Assembly: GCA_050950425.1 (NCBI GenBank)
Contig: JBMNHO010000002.1
Coordinates: forward strand, 310,001 to 374,000
DNA: 64,000 nt
Source of the DNA: RGIG529 sp050950425
Lineage (GTDB): Bacteria > Bacillota > Clostridia > Oscillospirales > Oscillospiraceae
Direction: 5' to 3'
Positions 54,572 through 61,004 of the stretch are shown here, one piece after another. Position numbers and translations under genes: made by a program. Position 1 is the stretch's first letter, and each line of letters starts with the position of its first letter. The notes beneath the pieces are model-generated. The model was not told the origin of the DNA and did no database searches. It saw nothing but the letters and a program-made list of their open reading frames with translations.

Positions 54572-54649
54572 TGGTCCGAGTGACTGGATTCGAACCAGCG
54601 GCCTCTTGAACCCCATTCAAGCGCGATACCAAACTTCGCCACACCCGGA
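54572..54649 (-). tRNA. tRNA-Pro (anticodon GGG)
   Basis: The minus strand folds as a cloverleaf: acceptor TCCGGGT with ACTCGGA plus an encoded CCA, anticodon stem CTTGA/TCAAG with loop ATGGGGT (anticodon GGG), and T arm CTGG-TTCGAAT-CCAG. It marks the chromosome next to the ICE's right end. I see no duplicate tRNA 3' end at the left end of the element. Confidence 0.9.
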
Positions 54650-54736
54650 TCGGACAGCTATTAGATAGTACCACAATCCCCGTTCGAATGCAAGACAAAA
54701 TCTTGAAAAATGACAAATCTTTTTGTTTTGCCCCAT

Positions 54737-54777
54737 CCCACATGTAAACCCATCTTAAAAAAAGGTTTACATGTGGG
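54737..54777 (+). promoter_or_regulatory. BirA-like operator in front of bioY
   Basis: CATGTAAACC at 54741-54750 and GGTTTACATG at 54764-54773 form a palindrome with a 13-nt spacer, extended by CCCA and TGGG. It resembles the clostridial BirA operator (TTGTTAACC and its complement with a spacer). The right arm contains the -35 box of bioY, so bound BirA would block RNA polymerase when biotin is plentiful. Confidence 0.7.
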
Positions 54778-54794
54778 AAGTTTCATTGTACAAT
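54766..54794 (+). promoter_or_regulatory. Promoter of bioY
   Basis: TTTACA at 54766-54771 and TACAAT at 54789-54794, 17 bp apart, overlap the operator arm and stand 33 nt before the bioY start. Confidence 0.65.
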
Positions 54795-54826
54795 AGGGAA
54801 AATAAAAAGAATAAGGAGTGCTCCCT

Positions 54827-55405
54827 GTGACAAAACAAAAAAAAGAACGCCCCCTGTCAACCCGTGAAATGATCCTTTGCGCACTGTTTACAGCGCTGAT
54901 CGCAGCAGGCGCTTTCATCCGTATTCCCATTCCGGTGATCCCATTTACGTTGCAAACCCTTTTTGTCATGCTTGCAGGCACCATTTTGGGCAGCAAATTA
55001 GGAGCTGTTTCCTCCGGCCTTTATTTGGTGTTGGGTCTCGTCGGCCTTCCCATCTTCACCAAAGGAGGTGGCTTGTTTTACATCGTTCAACCCACCTTTG
55101 GCTATATTTTAGGATTCGTGGCCGGCGCCTGGTTGGCCGGATGGATCGTGGAACATGCCTCTTCCCCCGGTTTTAAAGTGTTTTTGGCGGCAGGACTTGC
55201 CTGCTTGGCCATGGTGTACCTGCTTGGTACCATTTATTACTACTGCATCATCCGCTTTTATCTGGGGCAATCCATCGCCATTGGAACGCTGCTTCTCTAC
55301 TGTTTTTTGACCACCATTTCCGGCGACCTTGTTCTGTGCGTCTTAAGCGCCGTCTTGTCCAGGCGAGTGCGCCCTTGGGCCAAACAGAACACCCTGCTTG
55401 CTTAG
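54827..55405 (+). CDS. bioY: BioY, biotin-binding component of an ECF transporter
   Basis: A 192-aa membrane protein with six helices. LSTREMILCALFTALIAAGA, IPVIPFTLQTLFVMLAGTIL and the loop KGGGLFYIVQPTFGY are hallmark BioY sequences. It captures biotin at the membrane and works with the ECF energizing module encoded elsewhere. I choose the GTG at 54827, 8 nt after AAGGAG; an earlier GTG overlaps that site. The operator upstream ties it to biotin status, suggesting a biotin-importing organism. Confidence 0.9.
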   Translation: MTKQKKERPLSTREMILCALFTALIAAGAFIRIPIPVIPFTLQTLFVMLAGTILGSKLGAVSSGLYLVLGLVGLPIFTKGGGLFYIVQPTFGYILGFVAGAWLAGWIVEHASSPGFKVFLAAGLACLAMVYLLGTIYYYCIIRFYLGQSIAIGTLLLYCFLTTISGDLVLCVLSAVLSRRVRPWAKQNTLLA

Positions 55406-55447
55406 GCACGCCATATACGTTTGATCCAGTCTATTGAGAAATAGGGC

Positions 55448-55530
55448 TTGTAATCCAGTTGTCTTTTCGATATAATGGTGCAAATACGGAATGATGAACA
55501 TGGGGATCGAACGAGTCGTTTGATCCCCAT
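55448..55530 (+). promoter_or_regulatory. Promoter and leader hairpin of the ABC-F gene
   Basis: TTGTAA at 55448-55453 and TATAAT at 55471-55476 (17-bp spacing) form a good promoter. In the transcribed leader, ATGGGGATC at 55500-55508 pairs with GATCCCCAT at 55522-55530, 20 nt before the ribosome site. Leaders with hairpins are common before antibiotic-responsive ABC-F genes. Whether this one is a regulator is open. Confidence 0.5.
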
Positions 55531-55567
55531 GCATTGTAGACCCAACTGTAGGAGGATAACAGCCATT

Positions 55568-57181
55568 ATGATTATAGTCAGCGATCTCAGCTTGCAATAC
55601 AGCGGACAAAAGCTATTTGACCATGCCGATTTGCAGTTTACCGCGGGAAATTGCTACGGCATCATCGGAGCCAACGGCGCCGGAAAGTCTACTTTTTTGA
55701 AAATACTTTCCGGAGAAGTTGAGCCGACGTCAGGCCATGTGGAAATTAAACCAAACACTAGGATGTCTGTTTTAAAACAGGACCAGAATATGTATGACAA
55801 TTATCGAATATTAGATGTCGTAATTGTAGGAAATCCCCGGCTGTTTGCCTGCGGCCAAGAGCGGGAGGCGCTTTATCTGAAGGAGGACTTTTCCGAGGAG
55901 GACGGCATGAAGGCCGCGGAGCTGGAGGAGGAGTTTTCAGAACTGGGCGGATGGGAAGCAGAGTCAAACGCCTCTCAGCTGCTGCAGGGGCTTGGCATTC
56001 CCGTTTCACTCCATGAAAATCTTATGTCGGAGCTGGACGGCCGCCAAAAGGTGAAGGTGTTGTTGGCCCAGGCGTTATTTGGTCATCCCGATATCATTTT
56101 GCTGGACGAGCCCACCAACAATTTGGACATTGCGTCTGTCACCTGGCTGGAGGACTTTTTGCTGGACTACACAGGAACTGTTTTGGTAGTCTCCCACGAC
56201 AGATATTTTCTGAACAATGTCTGCACCCATATTGTGGATATCGATTTCGCGAAAATAAAACTGTATGCCGGCAATTACGACTTTTGGTATGAATCCAGCC
56301 AGCTGATGCAGCGTCTGCTTCGGGACCAGAACAAAAAGGCGGAACAAAAGGCCAAGGAGCTTACGGACTTTATTACGCGGTTTTCCGCCAACAAATCAAA
56401 GTCCCGCCAGGCCACAAGCCGAAAGAAGCTGCTGGAGAAACTGACCATCGAAGAAATGCCCGCCTCTTCCCGCCGCTATCCATGGGTTGGGTTCCAGCAG
56501 GAGCGAGAAGTGGGGAAAGACATTCTCTTTGTGGAACATGTTTCCAAAACGATCGATGGCGTCCCCGTGCTGAATGATGTTTCGTTTGCGGTGAATCACA
56601 ACGATAAAATTGCAGTGATTGGGGCGAATGAAATCGCCATCACCACACTGTTTAAAATTCTGACGGGAGAGCTGGAGCCGGACAACGGCACCGTCCGCTG
56701 GGGCGTCACGGCAAGTCTTTCCTACTTTCCAAAAGACAACACCGCTTATTTTGAAAACAGCGATGAACATTTGGTGGACTGGCTGTCTGAATATTCAGAG
56801 GACAAACACGAATCCTTCCTTCGCCAGTTTCTTGGCCGGATGCTCTTTTCCGGGGATGATGTGTACAAGCCGGTCAAGGTGCTCTCCGGCGGAGAAAAGG
56901 TACGGTGTATGTTGTCCCGCATGATGCTCTCCGGCGCCAATGTTTTAGTCTTGGACCAGCCCACCAACCATTTGGATTTGGAAAGCATCACTGCCCTGAA
57001 CAACGGTATGGCAGAGTTCAAAGGGAACGTATTGTTTACCACTCATGACCATCAAATGGTGCAAACGGTTGCAAACCGTATCATCGAGGTCAAAGAGCAA
57101 GGCATCTCTGATTTCTCCGGAACGTATGATGAATACTTGGCACGCGTCCGAGCGGAAGCGCAAAAAAAGGGAGACAACTGA
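55568..57181 (+). CDS. placeholder
   Basis: placeholder. Confidence 0.
   Translation: MIIVSDLSLQYSGQKLFDHADLQFTAGNCYGIIGANGAGKSTFLKILSGEVEPTSGHVEIKPNTRMSVLKQDQNMYDNYRILDVVIVGNPRLFACGQEREALYLKEDFSEEDGMKAAELEEEFSELGGWEAESNASQLLQGLGIPVSLHENLMSELDGRQKVKVLLAQALFGHPDIILLDEPTNNLDIASVTWLEDFLLDYTGTVLVVSHDRYFLNNVCTHIVDIDFAKIKLYAGNYDFWYESSQLMQRLLRDQNKKAEQKAKELTDFITRFSANKSKSRQATSRKKLLEKLTIEEMPASSRRYPWVGFQQEREVGKDILFVEHVSKTIDGVPVLNDVSFAVNHNDKIAVIGANEIAITTLFKILTGELEPDNGTVRWGVTASLSYFPKDNTAYFENSDEHLVDWLSEYSEDKHESFLRQFLGRMLFSGDDVYKPVKVLSGGEKVRCMLSRMMLSGANVLVLDQPTNHLDLESITALNNGMAEFKGNVLFTTHDHQMVQTVANRIIEVKEQGISDFSGTYDEYLARVRAEAQKKGDN
55568..57181 (+). CDS. ABC-F family ATPase (YbiT-like), second Walker A altered
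   Basis: A 537-aa protein with two ABC domains and no membrane helix, hence an ABC-F translation factor. Domain 1 has GANGAGKST (34-42), a degenerate signature SELDGRQ and Walker B LLDEPTNNLD. A charged linker (LRDQNKKAEQKAKELTDF) joins it to domain 2, where Walker A reads GANEIAITT (352-360): the expected Lys is Ile. Domain 2 keeps LSGGEK and LVLDQPTNHLD. The NEIA-type loop occurs in some Firmicute YbiT-like proteins. Start ATG after AGGAGG. Ribosome rescue or low-level antibiotic resistance is possible; not decided by sequence. Confidence 0.85.
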   Translation: MIIVSDLSLQYSGQKLFDHADLQFTAGNCYGIIGANGAGKSTFLKILSGEVEPTSGHVEIKPNTRMSVLKQDQNMYDNYRILDVVIVGNPRLFACGQEREALYLKEDFSEEDGMKAAELEEEFSELGGWEAESNASQLLQGLGIPVSLHENLMSELDGRQKVKVLLAQALFGHPDIILLDEPTNNLDIASVTWLEDFLLDYTGTVLVVSHDRYFLNNVCTHIVDIDFAKIKLYAGNYDFWYESSQLMQRLLRDQNKKAEQKAKELTDFITRFSANKSKSRQATSRKKLLEKLTIEEMPASSRRYPWVGFQQEREVGKDILFVEHVSKTIDGVPVLNDVSFAVNHNDKIAVIGANEIAITTLFKILTGELEPDNGTVRWGVTASLSYFPKDNTAYFENSDEHLVDWLSEYSEDKHESFLRQFLGRMLFSGDDVYKPVKVLSGGEKVRCMLSRMMLSGANVLVLDQPTNHLDLESITALNNGMAEFKGNVLFTTHDHQMVQTVANRIIEVKEQGISDFSGTYDEYLARVRAEAQKKGDN

Positions 57182-57222
57182 TTTTACCCCAGTCTCCTTT
57201 CTCGGTTCCTATCTCAAAAAGC

Positions 57223-57258
57223 CAATGGCCTCAGGCATTTTTTTGCCTGAGGCCATTG
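57223..57258 (-). terminator. Terminator between the ABC-F and CotJC genes
   Basis: CAATGGCCTCAGGC pairs with GCCTGAGGCCATTG around a T-rich loop. The minus strand then reads GCTTTTTG, so it terminates the minus-strand CotJC fragment; it may also stop the ABC-F transcript. Confidence 0.6.
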
Positions 57259-57285
57259 TAATCCATTGCTGCCAATCATCAATTT

Positions 57286-57699
57286 TCAATTGTCGAAGGA
57301 CGGGTTTGTAAAATAGACATTTTTTTGGTTCATGCGATTTTCAGCGAGACGCAACCCCTCCCCGAACCGCTGGAAGTGAACCACTTCCCGTGCTCGCAAA
57401 AAGCGGATCGCATCCGCCACGTCCGGGTCGTCGCAGACTCTCAGGATATTATCGTATGTCACACGGGCTTTTTGCTCCGCCGCCAAGTTTTCTGTTAAGT
57501 CGGCAATCAAATCACCTTTGACTGCCATGCTGGCCGCGTTCCAAGGTGAACCAGACGCGGCAGTGGGATAAACTCCGGTGGTATGATCAATAAAATAGGG
57601 GCCGAAACCGCTGTTTTCGATTTCTTTCAGGGTCAAATTCCGGGTTAATTGATGTACAATTGCACCAATCATCTCTAAGTGTCCCAGTTCTTCCGTTCC
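57286..57699 (-). pseudogene. cotJC: CotJC-like manganese catalase/spore coat protein, N-terminus missing
   Basis: About 137 codons of the C-terminal two thirds of a Mn-catalase-like spore coat protein: GTEELGHLEMIGAIVHQLTR (metal ligands E and H), YFIDHTTGVYP and a second ligand set in VVHFQRFGEGLRL. The normal N-terminal ~65 residues do not follow upstream; a TGA closes the frame at 57700 and the DNA beyond shows no matching sequence. It is a truncated copy. It nevertheless shows that the host is a spore former. Confidence 0.7.
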
Positions 57700-57980
57700 A
57701 CAAGGATATCAATGTAAAAACAGCCGGGCAGAATTTCATTGTCTTTGGAAGTTGCAATGTGTTCCCGTTTGTTTTGGGAAAAAACTTGGATGGGAAATTG
57801 GATCGGAAGTATGTGGTAAAAAACGGACAACGCACAACATGGTACTAGGAAAGAATGGCTCTGTTTGCGAAGGCTGCAATCGATTGTCCAATAAATTCGC
57901 CTTCGCAACACGCCAATTGAAGAAATTGATTCATGACATATGCGCAAAATTCACCGAAAAAGCAGCTCCCCCAATCGCTC

Positions 57981-58010
57981 TTGACAACTATGCGGAATCC
58001 CGCATATAAT
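57981..58010 (+). promoter_or_regulatory. Strong promoter with palindromic spacer before the HTH gene
   Basis: TTGACA at 57981-57986 and TATAAT at 58005-58010, with 18 bp between them. The spacer contains TGCGGAATCCCGCA, an inverted repeat that could be an operator. The HTH protein encoded just downstream is the obvious candidate to bind it. From 57700 to 57980 I see no gene. Confidence 0.65.
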
Positions 58011-58040
58011 TGTGATATAGAAGTTTTTCGGAGGGCGAAT

Positions 58041-58241
58041 ATGGAATATATCACGGTGCGGGAAGCATCAAAAAGATGGGCTGTTTCGGAGCGGCTGGTG
58101 CAGCAATATTGTATTTCAGGACGCATCGAGGGAGCTAAGAAGTTTGGCGTTTCATGGGCAATTCCCGATGATGCTCAAAAGCCCGCCGACCCGCGCAAAC
58201 ATAGACGAGCAGGAGGCGGCGGATGTGTCACCAACAAATGA
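58041..58241 (+). CDS. Small helix-turn-helix (MerR/excisionase-like) protein
   Basis: A 66-aa protein, MEYITVREASKRWAVSERLV, with a winged HTH of the excisionase type (QYCISGRIEGAKKFGVSWAI) and an Arg/Lys-rich tail. The ATG is 5 nt after GGAGGG. Its promoter has a palindrome in the spacer, so it may repress itself. It precedes the ECF sigma operon by 130 nt in the same direction and may regulate it. Confidence 0.65.
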   Translation: MEYITVREASKRWAVSERLVQQYCISGRIEGAKKFGVSWAIPDDAQKPADPRKHRRAGGGGCVTNK

Positions 58242-58368
58242 AGTTCTGTATGCCGCCCATCTCGGTGGCGATGGAGATGCGCTGGGATTCCTGTTGGAAA
58301 TATGTGAATATCTATGATGAATTATATGGTATATCATGTATTCAAGTGAAGGGTGGTGAGCACAGGCA

Positions 58369-58923
58369 ATGGTAAACGATGAAACCCTCTGGCGCCGCTA
58401 TCTTGAGGGGGATGAAAGCGGACTGACCGAGCTGATGGAGCAATATGGCAGCAACTTAACATTTTACATAAACGGCTATCTCCGCGATGTGAATGACGCC
58501 GAGGATTTGATGATTGAAGCGTTTGCTTATCTTACCATCAAAAAGCCCTGCATCCGGGAAGGCAGATTCAGGGCATATCTCTATAAAGCCGCGCGCAACC
58601 TTGCCCTGCGCTTTGTCGCTAAAAACCGCCGACATCGCTGCTTCGGTTTTGAAGATTTGGGACAAGAACCGGAGAGCAAAACGCTCATCGAAGACGTTGT
58701 GCAGACGCAAGAGCGGAACCGCATCCTGCACTTGTGTATGGAGCAGTTAAACCCCGACTATCGGGAGGCGTTGTACCTCGTCTATTTTGAAAATATGCGT
58801 CACGCCGAGGCCGCTGCCGTTATGAAGAAAAGCGAAAAGCAAGTGTCGGATTTGGTGTATCGGGGCAAGCATTCGCTGCGCAAGCGATTGGAACAGGAGG
58901 GGATTCGCCATGCGGAGTACTGA
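58369..58923 (+). CDS. ECF-type RNA polymerase sigma factor
   Basis: A 184-aa sigma-70 family factor. Region 2 is DAEDLMIEAFAYLTIKKPC, and region 4 is LNPDYREALYLVYFENMRHA with MKKSEKQVSDLVYRGKHSLR as the HTH. Start ATG at 58369. Its stop overlaps the start of the next gene, which encodes a two-helix membrane protein in the usual position of an anti-sigma factor. With PrsW encoded further down, this looks like an ECF factor released by regulated proteolysis; no target promoter is proven. Confidence 0.85.
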   Translation: MVNDETLWRRYLEGDESGLTELMEQYGSNLTFYINGYLRDVNDAEDLMIEAFAYLTIKKPCIREGRFRAYLYKAARNLALRFVAKNRRHRCFGFEDLGQEPESKTLIEDVVQTQERNRILHLCMEQLNPDYREALYLVYFENMRHAEAAAVMKKSEKQVSDLVYRGKHSLRKRLEQEGIRHAEY

Positions 58924-59260
58924 GGAACGCGTCGCTGCCGTCAAGCAGCGAGCAAAAGAAATGGAACGGCAAAAACAGATGCGCCGCAGCCGCGGCGCCG
59001 TCATTTTATCTGTCGCCGCCTGTCTGCTTTTCATTATAACGCTTGCATTTGCCATGCCGGGGATAATGGCGGATCTGCCCGGCGGCTCGTATGCATATGC
59101 CGGCGCGGCCGCTGGCGTCTTTGATGGGAGCGGCGGCTTTGGCTATGTTCTCGTTGGCCTTCTTGCTTTTGTTCTCGGTGTGAGCGTGACGATTTTGTGT
59201 TATCGCATCCGCCTGAGAAACCGAAGGAGCCTTGGGGATGCGGAGGACAGCAATGGTTGA
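58910..59260 (+). CDS. Two-helix membrane protein, putative anti-sigma partner
   Basis: A 116-aa protein with a basic, helical cytoplasmic N-terminus (ERVAAVKQRAKEMERQKQMR), helix 1 (GAVILSVAACLLFIITLAFA), a Gly-rich loop, and helix 2 (YVLVGLLAFVLGVSVTILCY). It overlaps the sigma gene by 14 nt. The layout fits a membrane anti-sigma factor that holds the sigma factor by its N-terminal helix and has a loop for a protease. A paralog follows at 60681. Role inferred. Confidence 0.6.
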   Translation: MRSTEERVAAVKQRAKEMERQKQMRRSRGAVILSVAACLLFIITLAFAMPGIMADLPGGSYAYAGAAAGVFDGSGGFGYVLVGLLAFVLGVSVTILCYRIRLRNRRSLGDAEDSNG

Positions 59261-59882
59261 ACTCTTTGACAATGCCTCCCAGTTCCTGGTTACGCTGCTG
59301 GCCGGCGCTGGCGCAGGTGTTTTATTTTTCAAAAGCCGCAAGCAAGCATATTTTCTGCTTGCCTGTTTTTTCGGCACCTTTTCTCTGGGTTCGCTTTACT
59401 GGACACTCCATGTGCTTTTGTTTAATCATACGCCGCAGATTTTTTATGTATCGGAGCTCGGGTGGCTTGCCAGCTCCATGTTCTTGCTGACGCTGGAATA
59501 TACCTTGTCCACACCCGACGAAAGAAAGTTTAAGCATTTCGCCGTGTGGCTGGTTCCCATTATTTGCGTTCCACAGCTTCTATTATATCTAACCCATGGC
59601 GACATCCTCTTTAATCTGCTGATATGCGGCATGACCATGGCCGCCGCGTGGTGCTCCGTCCGAGGGTTACTCTATACAAGAAGGCAAAGCGGAAAGCTGC
59701 GGGATATGCAGTATTTTCACATCGCCGTTTTGTGTATCACTGCGTTGGAATACTGCCTGTGGACGGCATCCTGCTTCTGGGTCAGCGATACCCTCACAAA
59801 CCCCTACTTCTGGTTTGATTTTCTGCTGTCTGCCTCGCTCTTTGCTTTGCTGCCCGCTACGAGAAAGGCAGTGGGGACATGA
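59253..59882 (+). CDS. Seven-helix-type membrane protein of the sigma operon
   Basis: A 209-aa polytopic protein with about seven helices, for example FLVTLLAGAGAGVLFF, SMFLLTLEYTLS and WLVPIICVPQLLLYLT. Start ATG at 59253, 6 nt after GGAGG, overlapping the previous gene. No catalytic motif seen. It might be a sensor or a partner of PrsW; family not recognised. Confidence 0.6.
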   Translation: MVELFDNASQFLVTLLAGAGAGVLFFKSRKQAYFLLACFFGTFSLGSLYWTLHVLLFNHTPQIFYVSELGWLASSMFLLTLEYTLSTPDERKFKHFAVWLVPIICVPQLLLYLTHGDILFNLLICGMTMAAAWCSVRGLLYTRRQSGKLRDMQYFHIAVLCITALEYCLWTASCFWVSDTLTNPYFWFDFLLSASLFALLPATRKAVGT

Positions 59883-60535
59883 CCTATATCGAAAATATCT
59901 TTGTCTGTATCGCGGCTCCGCTTTTGGTGGCAGCGTTGTGCATGGGCAGAAAATATTACCGTGTCTTTTTCTTTTGCTTTGCGGGTATGGCGGCTTGTTT
60001 GCTGTCCGCCTATATCAACACCTTTTTTGCCCGGTTGTACGGCGCAGATCTAATCAACGCTACCATGCAGATCGCCCCGGTGTTGGAAGAAATCATGAAG
60101 CTGCTGCCGCTGCTCTTTTATCTGCTGATCTTTGAGCCGAAGGCGGAGAAAATCAATGCGGCCGTGCTGATTGTTGCCACCAGCTTTGCCACCTTTGAAA
60201 ACATCTGCTACCTCACCCAAAACGGCGCGGCGCAGCTGTCCTTTCTGCTGATCCGCGGCTTTGGCACGGGCGCCATGCATATCGTCTGCGGGGCAGTGGT
60301 AAGCTTAGGCCTTGTGTATGTGTGGCAGCGCGGCTGGCTTCGAGTTGCGGGGACTTGTGGTCTCTTGTGCGCGGCCATCACCTTTCATGCGGTCTACAAT
60401 CTGCTGATCGCCTACGGCGGTAACGTCCAGTATGTTGCCTACGTACTGCCTGTCCTCACCATCACGATCCGAATCGGCGCGGGCAAGCTGCTAAAAGCCA
60501 AGTCGCAACACAAAAAAACATACCCTTCCTCTTGA
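59879..60535 (+). CDS. prsW: PrsW-type intramembrane metalloprotease
   Basis: A 218-aa polytopic protein carrying the PrsW motifs: APVLEEIMKLLPLLFYLL (EExxK), SFATFENICYL (FxxxE), GTGAMHIVCGAVVS and ITFHAVYNLL (metal-binding His). PrsW-like proteases make the first cut in anti-sigma factors in response to envelope stress. The gene overlaps the preceding one by 4 nt and ends the sigma operon, with a terminator at its stop. Confidence 0.85.
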   Translation: MTYIENIFVCIAAPLLVAALCMGRKYYRVFFFCFAGMAACLLSAYINTFFARLYGADLINATMQIAPVLEEIMKLLPLLFYLLIFEPKAEKINAAVLIVATSFATFENICYLTQNGAAQLSFLLIRGFGTGAMHIVCGAVVSLGLVYVWQRGWLRVAGTCGLLCAAITFHAVYNLLIAYGGNVQYVAYVLPVLTITIRIGAGKLLKAKSQHKKTYPSS

Positions 60536-60563
60536 AGAGCCGCCAATCCGGCGGCTCTTTTTT
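60535..60563 (+). terminator. Terminator of the ECF sigma operon
   Basis: AAGAGCCGCC pairs with GGCGGCTCTT around AATCC, followed by TTTT. It ends the prsW transcript, so the two genes after it need their own promoter, which should lie in the AT-rich 60565-60660. Confidence 0.75.
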
Positions 60564-60680
60564 GTTCGGAAGATGTTTTTAAAATTTTTTAATTTGGGGT
60601 GCGTAGTTTTGGGTTTTTTTGTACCTGTATAAGTAGAGGGCTTTTTATGAGAGCTATTTTTGGGGAAAGGAGCGTTCTAA

Positions 60681-61004
60681 ATGCATGATACGGCGGAACG
60701 GGTCAGACGAGTGCAACTGCGCGCCGGAGAATTGCACCGCAAAAGAGAACGTCGGTTGCTCGGTGGGCTTGCCTCCCTGTGCGTGTTGCTGGCGTTTTCT
60801 CTTGTCGGAACGGTTGGCATCATGACAGGCGGCGGGCACGGCTGCACGGTGCTGGGGTCATACGGCGCGATACTGCTGCATGACGACGCGGGAGGCTATG
60901 TGCTTGCATCTGTATTGGCTTTTACAGTGGGCGTGGTTGTGACAGCTTTGTGCATCAGGCATAGAAAAAAAGAAAAGCAAAAATCTAAGGAGGAAGAACA
61001 ATGA
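60681..61004 (+). CDS. Two-helix membrane protein, paralog of the putative anti-sigma
   Basis: A 107-aa protein (MHDTAERVRRVQLRAGELHR) with the same plan as the 116-aa product at 58910: basic helical N-terminus, two membrane helices (LASLCVLLAFSLVGTVGIM and YVLASVLAFTVGVVVTALCI) and a Gly-rich loop. The start follows AAAGGAGCG, and the stop overlaps the next ATG (ATGA), coupling it to the large secreted protein. It may be a second sigma antagonist or a dedicated partner of that protein. Confidence 0.6.
   Translation: MHDTAERVRRVQLRAGELHRKRERRLLGGLASLCVLLAFSLVGTVGIMTGGGHGCTVLGSYGAILLHDDAGGYVLASVLAFTVGVVVTALCIRHRKKEKQKSKEEEQ

Noticed and set aside
54572..54649. tRNA-Pro as the integration target of the ICE
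   Set aside because: No copy of the tRNA 3' end is found at the left border, and large serine recombinases usually do not target tRNA genes.
55568..57181. First of the two entries at these coordinates in the feature list (confidence 0.0, marked placeholder)
   Set aside because: It is an empty duplicate; the second entry with the ABC-F ATPase description is the annotation to use.
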